Below, one piece after another: positions 36,522 through 45,090 of a stretch of 64,000 nucleotides of DNA. Positions within the stretch are counted from its first letter, which is position 1. Each line of letters starts with the position of its first letter. Made by a program: the position numbers and the translations under genes. Source of the stretch: Actinomycetes bacterium (lineage in GTDB: Bacteria > Actinomycetota > Actinomycetes > Nanopelagicales > Nanopelagicaceae); NCBI GenBank assembly GCA_025360085.1, contig JANYCW010000046.1, forward strand, positions 1 through 64,000. Reading direction: 5' to 3'. The notes under the pieces are model-generated. The model was not told the origin of the DNA. It saw only the letters and a list, made by a program, of their open reading frames with translations, and did no database searches.

Positions 36522-37415
36522 TTGCAGGAGGTTACCGTAAGGTTTGTTGACGTGGAGATCTCTCAAATTCCGATGCTAAGAAACCCCGTGATGGTTATGG
36601 CTTTCTCTGGATGGAACGATGCTGGCGAGGCAGCAACAGGCGCAATCGAATCACTCATGAATGCGTGGCTTGATATTCCATTTGAAATTAGTCCCGTATT
36701 AATTGGCGAAATTGATCCCGAAGATTTTTACGATTTTCAAGTAAATCGGCCACAAGTCGCCACCGACGAGAGTGATAATCGCAGTGTTACGTGGCCAACT
36801 ACTCGAATATTCAGCCTAACTCTTGCGCATCTACCTCAAGATCTCATCATAGTTCAAGGCGTTGAACCATCAATGCGCTGGAAGAGCTTTACGCGGGAAC
36901 TTCTGGATTTAGCCGATGATCTTGAAGTTTCGAAGATTCTTACTCTCGGTTCTTTGCTAGCAGATATTCCACATACTCGGCCATTCACAGCAACTGCTAC
37001 GGCCGCAAATCCAAGTATTGCAAAACGATTAAATGTAGAAACGTCGCGTTATGCGGGCTCAACGGGGATTCTCGGCATCATTCACGATGGCTGTGTTCGT
37101 CGTGGAATCGATTCGCTCTCCTTATGGATCCCTGTTCCACATTATGCATCTAACGCGCCATCACCCAAAGCCGCACTAGCCCTTATCCATGCGCTAGAAG
37201 ATTACTTACAGATAACGGTTGCCCAAGATGAACTTGCCGCGCAATCAGATGCATGGGAGATAGAAGTTGATGAACTTGCCAAGCAAGACACTGACATATC
37301 AGATTACGTAAAGACCTTAGAAGAATCAAAAGATGCCCAAGATATTCCAGATATTTCTGGCGAAATGATTGCTAAGGAGTTTGAGCGATATTTAAGACGT
37401 CGAACACAAGATTAA
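36522..37415 (+). CDS. PAC2-family protein
   Basis: The fold of proteasome assembly chaperone 2 is indicated by VMVMAFSGWNDAGEAATGAI and DLIIVQGVEPSMRW, with LTLGSLLADIPHTRP and the LWIPVPHYASNAPSPKAALA segment. It is the counterpart of Rv2125, a family without proven function in bacteria. The chromosome lacks the pup-proteasome genes at their usual place, so a role in proteasome assembly here is unlikely. Length is 297 residues from TTG 36522; GTG 36552 is an alternative. Confidence 0.87.
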   Translation: MQEVTVRFVDVEISQIPMLRNPVMVMAFSGWNDAGEAATGAIESLMNAWLDIPFEISPVLIGEIDPEDFYDFQVNRPQVATDESDNRSVTWPTTRIFSLTLAHLPQDLIIVQGVEPSMRWKSFTRELLDLADDLEVSKILTLGSLLADIPHTRPFTATATAANPSIAKRLNVETSRYAGSTGILGIIHDGCVRRGIDSLSLWIPVPHYASNAPSPKAALALIHALEDYLQITVAQDELAAQSDAWEIEVDELAKQDTDISDYVKTLEESKDAQDIPDISGEMIAKEFERYLRRRTQD

Positions 37416-38653
37416 AGTTTTAGACCGAGCAAAGCATCTAAAACTAACTCTAATGCGCTTCGATCTCCACCCGTCTCTCCATCAAAACTACGTTGCACCC
37501 ATAAATCTAATACAGAAATTACTCGCGGTGTGTCGAGGTCATCGGCTAAAGCTGCAAGAATTTCATTGATTAGTTCACTGGTCGGCGCCAACGAAGTTCC
37601 ATCTAACGCCTTTCGAAGTCTTTCGATAGATAAGGTCGCTTTGCGCAAAAGCTCGTTTCCCCACATACGATCACTGCGATAGTGATCAGAGATTAAGGCG
37701 AATCGAATCGCCATAGGATCAACACCTTGGCGCACTAATTCAGAAACTAAAACTAAATTCCCTTTACTTTTGCTCATTTTCTCGCCATCTAAGCCGATCA
37801 TGCCAGCATGGACATAGTTAGTGGCCAATTCTTTACCCGTCAAAATTTTTGCTTGCGATCTACACATCTCGTGATGTGGAAAAATTAAATCACTTCCGCC
37901 ACCTTGAATGTCGATGAGTTCAAGGTCGAGGGAATTCGGATGTAAGTATTCAAGGGCTATTGCCGTACATTCAATATGCCAACCAGGGCGTCCTGTACCA
38001 AGGGATGAAGTCCAACCAGGTTCACCTTCACGTTGTGACATCCACACTAAACAATCAAGGGAGTCACGCTTGCCCTCTAATGTTGGATTCCCTCCACGCT
38101 GCGAGAAGATGAACTCCATCTCCGCGCGATCTAAATGTGAGAGACCACCAAAGTCCGACTCAGCCGAATTGGAAAAATAGAAATCAGTATCAATGGGATA
38201 GATTGAACCCAAATCTTGAAGCGTTTTAATTGCAGAAATGATGAGAGGTATTGCTTCAACTGCGCCAATGTAATGTTCTGGCGGGATGACTCTTAAGTTG
38301 ACCATATCGCTGGTAAAGAGATCGATTTGCGAGTGTGCTAACTCAACCCAATCCACGCCGTCGAGTTTAGCGCGCTCAAGTAATGGATCATCGATATCGG
38401 TTATATTCTGAACGTAGTGAACCTTTGAGCCAGATGCGATCAAGTAGCGGTTGATGAGATCGAAAGTTAAATACGTTGCGGCATGACCGAGATGAGTTGC
38501 ATCGTAAGGTGTAATTCCACATACATACATTCGATATTCAGATTTATTGGGTACCTCTTGCAATTTGCCTGTTTTTGAATTAGTCAGATGCAATTGTGGG
38601 ACTGAGATGCCAACGTCGATGCTTGGAATATTTACTTGAGCCCACGATTTCAT
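37412..38653 (-). CDS. mshC: Cysteine--glucosaminylinositol ligase MshC (mycothiol synthesis)
   Basis: MshC joins cysteine to glucosaminyl-inositol with ATP, the third step of mycothiol synthesis. It is a cysteinyl-tRNA synthetase relative, but carries the MshC-type CGITPYDATHLGHAAT motif with a zinc cysteine, QNITDIDDPLLERA, WHIECTAIAL and the KMSKSKGN loop. The length of 413 residues is right for MshC and lacks the tRNA-binding C-terminus of CysS. A -10 hexamer 6 bases before ATG 38653 fixes the start. The enzyme points to Actinobacteria. Confidence 0.95.
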   Translation of the reverse strand: MKSWAQVNIPSIDVGISVPQLHLTNSKTGKLQEVPNKSEYRMYVCGITPYDATHLGHAATYLTFDLINRYLIASGSKVHYVQNITDIDDPLLERAKLDGVDWVELAHSQIDLFTSDMVNLRVIPPEHYIGAVEAIPLIISAIKTLQDLGSIYPIDTDFYFSNSAESDFGGLSHLDRAEMEFIFSQRGGNPTLEGKRDSLDCLVWMSQREGEPGWTSSLGTGRPGWHIECTAIALEYLHPNSLDLELIDIQGGGSDLIFPHHEMCRSQAKILTGKELATNYVHAGMIGLDGEKMSKSKGNLVLVSELVRQGVDPMAIRFALISDHYRSDRMWGNELLRKATLSIERLRKALDGTSLAPTSELINEILAALADDLDTPRVISVLDLWVQRSFDGETGGDRSALELVLDALLGLKL

Positions 38654-38659
38654 AGGCAC

Positions 38660-38665
38660 ATCATA
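38660..38665 (-). promoter_or_regulatory. -10 element of mshC, leaderless
   Basis: On the minus strand TATGAT lies 6 bases before ATG 38653, so mshC can be expressed apart from the upstream trio. Confidence 0.45.
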
Positions 38666-38677
38666 GTTAAGACTTGC

Positions 38678-39382
38678 TTAAAAGGCGGGCCATGGTACGG
38701 CCGGCCAATCTGGATTCGGTATTGGCATAGCCGCTTTTGATATCAACCTCTGTACTCGAAGTTCTACCGCAGATATCTCTTCTGAAGTTAAATAAGGGCT
38801 TAGGTCTAACTCGCTTTGAAATATGCGTAGAGAACGAGAGAGCAATTCAAGTTCTGCAATAGTGAGGGCATCCCCAGACCATTGCCACAACACGGTGCGC
38901 AACTTATCCTGTGAATGAAAAGTGACCCCATGATCACAACCATAAAGTTCGCCCGAAGTACTGGGGAGCAAATGTCCAATTTTTCTATCGGTATTATTTA
39001 TGATTGCATCAAAAATAGCCATGGACCGCAGCGCAGGAGTGTCGCTAGAGAAAAACTTAACCAACTCAATGCTTTCATCGATCTCTATCCATTCTTGAAC
39101 CATTCCTTCGCCGAACGGGCCGTCGCGCAAAACTGTCAATGGAACACAGTTGAATCCGCAAGCTTGGCTGACTAGATAGGCCGCATATTCACGGTGAGCT
39201 AAAGCGCCATCGGGAAAATCCCATAAAGGTCGCTCACCCGCAATAGGTTTATAAATACATGAAATCGATTGATCATTGTGAGTAAGAGTTGCAAATAAAG
39301 TTGCATTTGATGCATCAATGAGCCGGCCCGTAACCTCAAGCTCTCCATTGAGCAACAAGTTCAACTTATCGTCGATAACCAT
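38678..39382 (-). CDS. SCO1664-family protein, PI3/4-kinase-like fold
   Basis: The protein resembles the HipA/phosphatidylinositol-kinase superfamily: Lys in ISCIYKPIAGERP for ATP, DAIINNTDRKIGHLL with the catalytic-loop Asp, and YGCDHGVTFH as metal-binding loop. Thus it is probably an active kinase, but its substrate is unknown. ATG 39382 is chosen over a start 24 codons upstream since it leaves a 17-base overlap with DUF3090. The encoded length is 234 residues. The trio with DUF3090 and a phosphomutase-like gene beside mshC is conserved in actinobacteria. Confidence 0.85.
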   Translation of the reverse strand: MVIDDKLNLLLNGELEVTGRLIDASNATLFATLTHNDQSISCIYKPIAGERPLWDFPDGALAHREYAAYLVSQACGFNCVPLTVLRDGPFGEGMVQEWIEIDESIELVKFFSSDTPALRSMAIFDAIINNTDRKIGHLLPSTSGELYGCDHGVTFHSQDKLRTVLWQWSGDALTIAELELLSRSLRIFQSELDLSPYLTSEEISAVELRVQRLISKAAMPIPNPDWPAVPWPAF

Positions 39383-39872
39383 TTGCCCTTGGACATAAAT
39401 GTCCTTGCGGATCAATAGGAAGTGCGCAGAATGGGCAAGGAAGTCGACCTGCATTCAGCACCGCCTTTGATCGTGCGATAAAGGCATCACACATAGATAA
39501 ACTCAATCGAACCTTCAAAGCAAGTTGCCCACTATTTTCTTCTTGAACAAGTTCAGAAAATTCAATAGTCATCATCACATCAAGGGCATCCCACTCAAGT
39601 GAAATCGCACCAACGTTGAATTCAGGCTCGATCGGTCCCTCCAGAGGGCCATCATCTTGTGGCTGCGGCTCAACACGAAGCGAAAAGTCATTTGAACGAA
39701 GTTCTTTGATGACAAGGGTTAGCTGCTCGGCTAGAAGGGCAACTTGCGCTTTTTCAAGTGCAACCGTGACTAAGCGTTTTGAATTTCGAGCTTGAATAAA
39801 AAAAGCTCGCTCACCAGGTTGGCCAACCGTCCCAACGATAAATCGCTCAACAGATTCAAAATCAAAACTCAT
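39366..39872 (-). CDS. DUF3090-family protein
   Basis: The protein has 168 residues. The start (VERFIVGTVGQPGERAFFIQ) and the end (CPFCALPIDPQGHLCPRANG, with three Cys and one His that may bind zinc) identify DUF3090. No function is known. Its fixed place between the SCO1664-type kinase and the phosphomutase-like gene suggests a shared pathway. It overlaps the upstream gene by 4 bases. Confidence 0.88.
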   Translation of the reverse strand: MSFDFESVERFIVGTVGQPGERAFFIQARNSKRLVTVALEKAQVALLAEQLTLVIKELRSNDFSLRVEPQPQDDGPLEGPIEPEFNVGAISLEWDALDVMMTIEFSELVQEENSGQLALKVRLSLSMCDAFIARSKAVLNAGRLPCPFCALPIDPQGHLCPRANGYRR

Positions 39873-40546
39873 TTTCCTGCTCCCCCACCCAATAAATTTC
39901 CATGTCTCAAAGGAGCATTTATAAAACTCTCCAAGTGTGAGCGCGAATCATTGAGTAACAACACGCGTGGTCTAGTCCCACCAAAATCGATTATCGATAT
40001 TGATGCGGGATCGATAACAATGCGCTGAAAATCATCAAGATGCATACCAAGGCAAGAGGCCACAATAGATTTTATTATGTCACCGTGACTCACTAGTACT
40101 ACCACGCCTTTTCTCTTAACTTTGAGAGATTCATGCACCGCGCGCATGGCACGCTCCTGCATCGCAGCCATCCCTTCACCCAAAGGGAAATACATCGCAC
40201 TTGGATTATTTTGTACCGTTTTCCATGACTTGTTCGTGGCAAGAACTGATAATTTTTTACCGCTCCACTTTCCATAATCAACCTCAAGCAAATTACGATC
40301 TTTTACGATATCAACGCCTCGGTTATGTTTTTTGCCGACGCCATCCCACCAAGGCGAAATGCTCTCAAGACAGCGCTCCAACGGACTTAGCCAAAGCGCC
40401 GCAACTTTTATAGCTCCTAGTCTGGAAATGAGTTCTTGCGACTGCGTGATACCGAGCGGCGATAAATGAACGCCAGCGATTCGCCCCGACAAAACCCCCC
40501 GCGCATTTGCTATCGAGTGAGCGTGTCGAATCAAAACTACCTGCAT
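39869..40546 (-). CDS. Histidine-phosphatase family protein (MSMEG_4193 type)
   Basis: The N-terminal RHA motif (VVLIRHAHSIANARG) gives the phosphohistidine; SHGDIIKSIVA supplies the second catalytic His. It belongs to the phosphoglycerate-mutase-like superfamily and the subgroup found next to mshC in mycobacteria. The length is 225 residues. The substrate is unknown. It heads the trio with a leaderless promoter facing the aldo/keto reductase. Confidence 0.87.
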   Translation of the reverse strand: MQVVLIRHAHSIANARGVLSGRIAGVHLSPLGITQSQELISRLGAIKVAALWLSPLERCLESISPWWDGVGKKHNRGVDIVKDRNLLEVDYGKWSGKKLSVLATNKSWKTVQNNPSAMYFPLGEGMAAMQERAMRAVHESLKVKRKGVVVLVSHGDIIKSIVASCLGMHLDDFQRIVIDPASISIIDFGGTRPRVLLLNDSRSHLESFINAPLRHGNLLGGGAGK

Positions 40547-40553
40547 AAAGGTA

Positions 40554-40559
40554 AGGCTA
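40554..40559 (-). promoter_or_regulatory. -10 element of the phosphomutase-DUF3090-SCO1664 unit
   Basis: On the minus strand TAGCCT lies 7 bases before the ATG. Confidence 0.5.
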
Positions 40560-40585
40560 TCGCAGGTTTATCAGCACCGCCTTGC

Positions 40586-40591
40586 TAAAGT
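40586..40591 (+). promoter_or_regulatory. -10 element of the aldo/keto reductase gene
   Basis: TAAAGT lies 6 bases before ATG 40598 and there is no Shine-Dalgarno sequence. Confidence 0.5.
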
Positions 40592-40597
40592 CTGGCT

Positions 40598-41542
40598 ATG
40601 CAGTTGCGCAAAGCTGGAAATAGCGGGTTATTACTCTCGCGTCTTGGACTTGGCACGATGACATGGGGTCGCGATACCGATGAACATGAAGCGGCCGATC
40701 AATGTCGAGCTTTCATCGATGCCGGAGGCAATTTTCTCGATACCGCTAATACTTATGGCGATGGAGATAGCGAAAGAGTTATCGGTGGCTTGATCGACAC
40801 GTTCTTCAAGCGCGATGATGTTGTGATTGCTACTAAATCAGGATTGAGTTTTGTCGATGGCGCAAGGAAAATTGATGCATCTAGACAGGCGTTAATTTCC
40901 GAATTAGATAAATCTCTGGGACGTTTGGGAAGTGATTTCGTCGACATCTGGCAGATTCATGCGTGGGATCCATCGACGCCACTCGATGAGAGTTTAGCCG
41001 CGCTTGATTATGCATATACGTCAGGTCGAGCCAGATACGTTGGAGTGAGCAATTACTCTGGTTGGCAGGTGGCACGTGCTGCAACTAAACAACAATCAAA
41101 CTCTATGAAGGCACCGATCACAACAATCCAGTCTGAGTATTCTTTACTCAATCGTGAGGCCGAAATTGAAATTCTTGATTCCGCAAAAGAATGTGGTATT
41201 GGTTTCATTGCTTGGGCACCGCTTGCTAGAGGAGTATTGACAGGAAAGTATCGAAGTGGAATTCCAAGTGATTCACGTGGGGCCGCGCCCCACTTTTCGC
41301 GCCATATTGAACCATATTTAAATTCGCACAACGAGCGCACAGTAGATGCAGTGAGCGTAGCCGCATCAGGGCTGGGCTATTCACCTCTTGAAGTTGCTCT
41401 AGCTTGGGTTCGTGATGCTCCAGGTGTCACCAGCGCAATAGTTGGTGCAAGAACCGGCGCTCAATTGCGAGGCATCCTCAAGAGCGAAGAGATAACTTTG
41501 CCCGATATTTTGCGTAGTGCCCTAAACGATGTGAGCGCTTAA
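40598..41542 (+). CDS. Aldo/keto reductase
   Basis: It is an NADPH-dependent oxidoreductase with a TIM-barrel: LGLGTMTWG near the start, the catalytic Asp and Tyr in FLDTANTYGDGDSE, Lys in VIATKSGLS, and the cofactor-binding WVRDAPGVTSAIVGARTG. It is close to the YajO/potassium-channel-beta-like group. The physiological substrate is unknown. The length of 314 residues is normal. It ends with a 4-base overlap with the convergent dipeptidase gene. Confidence 0.92.
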   Translation: MQLRKAGNSGLLLSRLGLGTMTWGRDTDEHEAADQCRAFIDAGGNFLDTANTYGDGDSERVIGGLIDTFFKRDDVVIATKSGLSFVDGARKIDASRQALISELDKSLGRLGSDFVDIWQIHAWDPSTPLDESLAALDYAYTSGRARYVGVSNYSGWQVARAATKQQSNSMKAPITTIQSEYSLLNREAEIEILDSAKECGIGFIAWAPLARGVLTGKYRSGIPSDSRGAAPHFSRHIEPYLNSHNERTVDAVSVAASGLGYSPLEVALAWVRDAPGVTSAIVGARTGAQLRGILKSEEITLPDILRSALNDVSA

Positions 41543-42846
41543 GCGTTCTCCAAAAAACTTTTGAGAACTCGTACACCAAAAGTTAAACCAGCGACAGGAA
41601 CTCGCTCATCAACGCCATGAAACATTGCCATAAAGTCGAAATCCTCCCCCAACTTTAATGGGGAGAATCCATAGCCAATAATTCCAAGTTCAGCTAAAGC
41701 TTTGTTATCGGTTCCGCCACTCATCATGTATGGAACTGGAATTGCCTCTGGATCCTCTTTCAGAATTGCTGCACACATCGCGTCAACCAGATCCCCCTCA
41801 AAAGGAACTTCTAGCGCCTTATCGCGAGTAATGGTATCTATCGTTATGTGCGGGCCAACTAAGGATAAAATCGTCTCATTTAACTCTTGTTCAAAGCCAG
41901 GAATGAATCGGCCATCAATAACCGCGCTTGCTGAACTTGGAATAACATTGGCTTTATATCCGGCCTCCAACATCGTCGGATTAGCTGTATTTTGTAACGT
42001 TGCACCAATCATCCGAGCGGCAAAACCAATCTCAGAGAGCAACGGGCGTAGATCCTTTTCATCGTAGGTTTTTTCCGTTATCGCGGCAACGCGTTTGAAA
42101 AGCGCTTTGACCGTCTCGCTATAGCGCTGTGGCCATTGGTGAGTTCCAATTTTCTCCACAGCTTGAGATAGACGAGTTAATGCATTCTCATCATTGTTAA
42201 CTGAACCATGGCCTGCTCGTCCATGGGCAGTTAACTTCATCCAATGAATACCCTTTTCGGCAGTTTCAATCATGTACAACCGCTTACCGCCAGCAACCGT
42301 GACTGAAAATCCACCAACTTCAGATATCGCTTCTGAACAGCCCGCAAAGAGTTCGGGGTGAGTATCAACCATCCAATGTGAACCAAAAATACTTCCTGCT
42401 TCTTCATCTGCAAAGAAAGCCACAACAATATCGCGGGGTGGAACATAACCCGTTTGTGCCCAATCTCTGACTGTTGCCAAAATCATGGCATCCATGTTTT
42501 TCATATCAACTGCGCCGCGGCCCCAAATCATTCCATCGATAATGTCGCCGCAAAACGGATCAACACTCCACTCCGACGCATTAGCTGGCACAACATCTAA
42601 ATGCCCATGAACAACTAAGCCCGCGCGCGTTGAATCTCGCCCGGGAATTCTTGTCACAACGTTGCAACGTCCCGGCGCAGACTCATAGATAGTTGACGCA
42701 ATTCCAACTTCTGCTAAAGATTTAACGACGTAATCTGCCACTGCTTTTTCATCTCCTTTACCGTCTCCGAAGTTGACGCTTGGAATCCTGATGAGATCTT
42801 GGCAGATACGGATTACTTCTTCCTCAAGGGCTGGAGTTGTAGTCAT
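41539..42846 (-). CDS. M20-family dipeptidase/peptidase
   Basis: It is a zinc metallopeptidase of the M20/M25/M40 group: VVHGHLDVVPA (metal His and Asp), WGRGAVDMKN and FFADEEAGS with the catalytic and metal glutamates, plus a lid domain with GRAGHGSV. The length of 435 residues matches Rv2141c, which lies at the corresponding position. It cleaves dipeptides or N-acyl amino acids; the substrate is unknown. It differs from the M20D gene at the window start in length and motifs. Confidence 0.9.
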   Translation of the reverse strand: MTTTPALEEEVIRICQDLIRIPSVNFGDGKGDEKAVADYVVKSLAEVGIASTIYESAPGRCNVVTRIPGRDSTRAGLVVHGHLDVVPANASEWSVDPFCGDIIDGMIWGRGAVDMKNMDAMILATVRDWAQTGYVPPRDIVVAFFADEEAGSIFGSHWMVDTHPELFAGCSEAISEVGGFSVTVAGGKRLYMIETAEKGIHWMKLTAHGRAGHGSVNNDENALTRLSQAVEKIGTHQWPQRYSETVKALFKRVAAITEKTYDEKDLRPLLSEIGFAARMIGATLQNTANPTMLEAGYKANVIPSSASAVIDGRFIPGFEQELNETILSLVGPHITIDTITRDKALEVPFEGDLVDAMCAAILKEDPEAIPVPYMMSGGTDNKALAELGIIGYGFSPLKLGEDFDFMAMFHGVDERVPVAGLTFGVRVLKSFLENA

Positions 42847-42870
42847 TTAGGCATTCTCTCACCCCATTGC

Positions 42871-42876
42871 TATCCT
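42871..42876 (+). promoter_or_regulatory. Possible -10 element of tRNA-Leu
   Basis: TATCCT lies 14 bases before the first base of the tRNA, leaving a short 5' leader. No clear -35 hexamer was seen. Confidence 0.35.
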
Positions 42877-42890
42877 TGGCACTTCACTCA

Positions 42891-42974
42891 GTCCGGGTGG
42901 CGGAATTGGCAGACGCGCTAGCTTGAGGTGCTAGTGCCCGCAAGGGCTTAGGGGTTCAAGTCCCCTTTCGGACA
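42891..42974 (+). tRNA. tRNA-Leu (anticodon GAG)
   Basis: An 84-base cloverleaf with a long variable arm, as in class II tRNAs. The acceptor GTCCGGG pairs with TTCGGAC (two G-U pairs), the anticodon stem CTAGC/GCTAG encloses TTGAGGT with anticodon GAG, the T-arm is AGGGG-TTCAAGT-CCCCT and the discriminator is A. After it comes CCG, so the terminal CCA is not encoded. It reads CUC and CUU codons. Confidence 0.95.
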
Positions 42975-43031
42975 CCGAATTGAGTCGCTCGGCCCCCCTG
43001 GCGGTCATTTTTTATCCTTTATCCCGCTTGC

Positions 43032-43072
43032 GCAAAAATCCCCTAACGCGTTGTGCGCTAGGGGATTTTTGC
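43032..43072. terminator. Strong bidirectional terminator
   Basis: An 18-base stem with one mismatch (GCAAAAATCCCCTAACGC against its partner ending GGGGATTTTTGC) around a 5-base loop, with A- and T-runs on both sides. It can end the tRNA transcript on the plus strand and the secreted-protein gene on the minus strand. Confidence 0.85.
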
Positions 43073-43085
43073 TTAGCTAAAAAAA

Positions 43086-43838
43086 TTAGCCCTTAATTGG
43101 TTTAGCTGGTTTAGCAGGCTTATCAAATTTGATGTCCTGTCCATGATTGACATCAATATCTATTTTTTTAACAGGCTTAACTGGGCGATCACCCATGGCA
43201 TCACTTGCCGCCTTCCTGACTGCCGAGGCAGCCGCAATAGCGTTTTGGCGCGCTGTTGTGGCAGCAAGTTTTTGTTCTGCAGTTGTGGCAGCAGCAGTCG
43301 CCGTTGCATATGTTGTATTAGCTTTATGAACTGCCTCTGAAAAAGCCATGGTAATCGCTTTACTCAGCTCTTCACGCATGTTCATAGTTGCCTTATAGCT
43401 TGTCATTGCAGTTTCATATGCAAGTTTGAAATTTCCCTTAGCAATATCAAATGCAACTACCTGAGCTTTAAATATAGCCGTTGCATTATTGTAGGCAGTT
43501 AATGCCGTGTTATACGCGGCCAACAGGACTGCATACTGAGCAGGAGTTGTAGCAGCTCCATTTGCCTTGAGTACTGCTTGGTAATTCAAACGTGCACTCT
43601 CATAAGAAGTTCTGTACACCAGAACCGCTTTATCAAAAGCAATAACCTGAGCTTTGATGGTGACAGTTGCAGTCTCATATACCGCTAAAGCACTGTTATA
43701 ACTCGCTAATTGAACTTTGTATGTTGCCACAGTGGCCGATGCAGTCGGTGTTGACGGTGCACCAGCAGCAAAAGATGCGCCCATGGAGCCCATGATTAGA
43801 CCTGCACTTAGTAATGTGGCTGTAAAGATTCTCTTCAT
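43086..43838 (-). CDS. Secreted alanine-rich coiled-coil protein
   Basis: The first 25 residues are a Sec signal peptide (MKRIFTATLLSAGLIMGSMG, then ASFAAG as cleavage site). The mature part is rich in Ala, Tyr and Thr. Two similar blocks of about 65 residues repeat a YxxxLxxYNxAL / AxxxFKAQVxAFDxA pattern and are probably helical. The C-terminus is rich in Lys and Pro (RPVKPVKK ... KPAKPAKPIKG). No family is recognised; a cell-surface or wall-associated role is possible. A perfect AAGGAGGA Shine-Dalgarno sequence precedes ATG 43838, which rejects starts further upstream. The length is 250 residues. Confidence 0.8.
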   Translation of the reverse strand: MKRIFTATLLSAGLIMGSMGASFAAGAPSTPTASATVATYKVQLASYNSALAVYETATVTIKAQVIAFDKAVLVYRTSYESARLNYQAVLKANGAATTPAQYAVLLAAYNTALTAYNNATAIFKAQVVAFDIAKGNFKLAYETAMTSYKATMNMREELSKAITMAFSEAVHKANTTYATATAAATTAEQKLAATTARQNAIAAASAVRKAASDAMGDRPVKPVKKIDIDVNHGQDIKFDKPAKPAKPIKG

Positions 43839-43849
43839 TGTAGTCCTCC

Positions 43850-43861
43850 TTGCATATGCAA
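43850..43861. repeat. 12-bp palindrome before the secreted-protein gene
   Basis: TTGCATATGCAA is a perfect palindrome directly upstream of the Shine-Dalgarno sequence. It may be an operator or chance. Confidence 0.3.
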
Positions 43862-43968
43862 AGCGCATGTGCTTTACAAAACAAAGACTGGGCCAACTTA
43901 ATGTGCATTTCCTTCGCAAATGCATACGATTTCTTGCGTAAATCAATTTCCGTTGATATCCACGCAAA

Positions 43969-45090
43969 ATGAGCTTTTCTTGGGAGGTGGCTCGTTAAAC
44001 ATCCAATACTTTTGCGAATCTGCGTAGTAGTCACGCCTCTGATTGGTGTCAATTACATCACTTGGCGTTGTTTTTTTCAGTTAATTGGCATGCATGGTGG
44101 ATTGCCACACCACTCGTACTAGCTGAAACATATTCTTTGATAGATGTTCTCTTTTTTGGACTCACGGTGTGGCCTTCACAGCGATTTGAACCTTCGCCGG
44201 CCTCCCCTTTAGCTGGATTAAGTGTCGATGTATTCATAACGACCTACAACGAACCGATTGAACTTGTAATGAGGAGCGCAAACGCTGCCCTTGCCATCAG
44301 TTATCCTCATTCAACATGGATCTTAGATGATGGAGCCCGCAACCAGATGCCGGTGGCAGCAGAAAAAATGGAGGTTGGATATATATCTCGAGGAGAACAC
44401 TGGAAAAACCAACCATTGCACGCAAAAGCAGGCAATTTAAACAATGCTTTAGTGGAAACAAGTGGCGAATTTGTTTTGATATTGGATGCCGATCAAATTC
44501 CCCATCCTGAAATTCTTAATCATACGTTAGGTTATTTTATGGATCCTAAAATTGCACTCGTACAAACTCCTCAATGGTTTGGCAATGTAAGCGCTTATGA
44601 TCCACTGGGTAGTCAAGCGCCTCTTTTCTATAGTCCAATTCAACAGGGAAAGAACGGGTGGAACCCTGCATTTTTCTGCGGATCAAATGCGATTCTGCGT
44701 CGTGAGGCCCTGATTATGAAAGTAATTCGAGAGTAAATGCGGCACTTGAAAAAATTTCAGTCGCATTAGCACGAACGCGTAAGTCAATTAAAAACGTCGA
44801 GCCAATTGCAAGTGCTACCTAATCTCTTCAAAAGCGCATTGATACCATCTCACAGGAGTTCGTTGCCGACGATTTACAACTGCTATCGGTTGATCTTGAT
44901 GCAATTCTTGAGGTAAGTACCGGCACAGATGAGGACTGGGATTCTCTTTCTGATATTGGCCCGATGATTCGCAGCCTTGGCTGGAAGGGTGTGTACCACC
45001 ACGAAACGCTCGCCAACGGCTTAGCCCCGCAAGATTTAGGTAGCATGCTCTACCAACGTTAGCGATGGGCGCAAGGGACGATGCAGGTCA
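43969..45090 (+). pseudogene. Decayed cellulose-synthase-like glycosyltransferase
   Basis: Pieces of one membrane GT2 protein lie in successive frames. ATG 43969 begins MSFSWEVAR and stops at 43996. A second frame gives HPILLRICVVVTPLIGVNYI and TWRCFF. After a 7-T run near 44072 the frame shifts to SVNWHAWWIATPLVLAETYS, through DVFITTYNEP and LDADQIPHPE, and stops at 44734. From 44733 another frame has stops at 44820 and 45060 but resumes GWKGVYHHETLANGLAPQDL, GSMLYQR, stop, RWAQGTMQV. The long insert between SNAILRREAL and GWKG is typical of actinobacterial members. The catalytic Asp motifs survive but the gene cannot give a full protein. Confidence 0.85.

Noticed and set aside
37412..38653. 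Cysteinyl-tRNA synthetase.
   Set aside because: The CGITPYDATHLGHAAT motif and the length without a tRNA-binding end indicate MshC.
42891..43085. tRNA-Leu as an integration site for a mobile element, given the odd genes that follow.
   Set aside because: No integrase, no repeated tRNA end was found downstream, and the genes there are remnants of ordinary chromosomal types.
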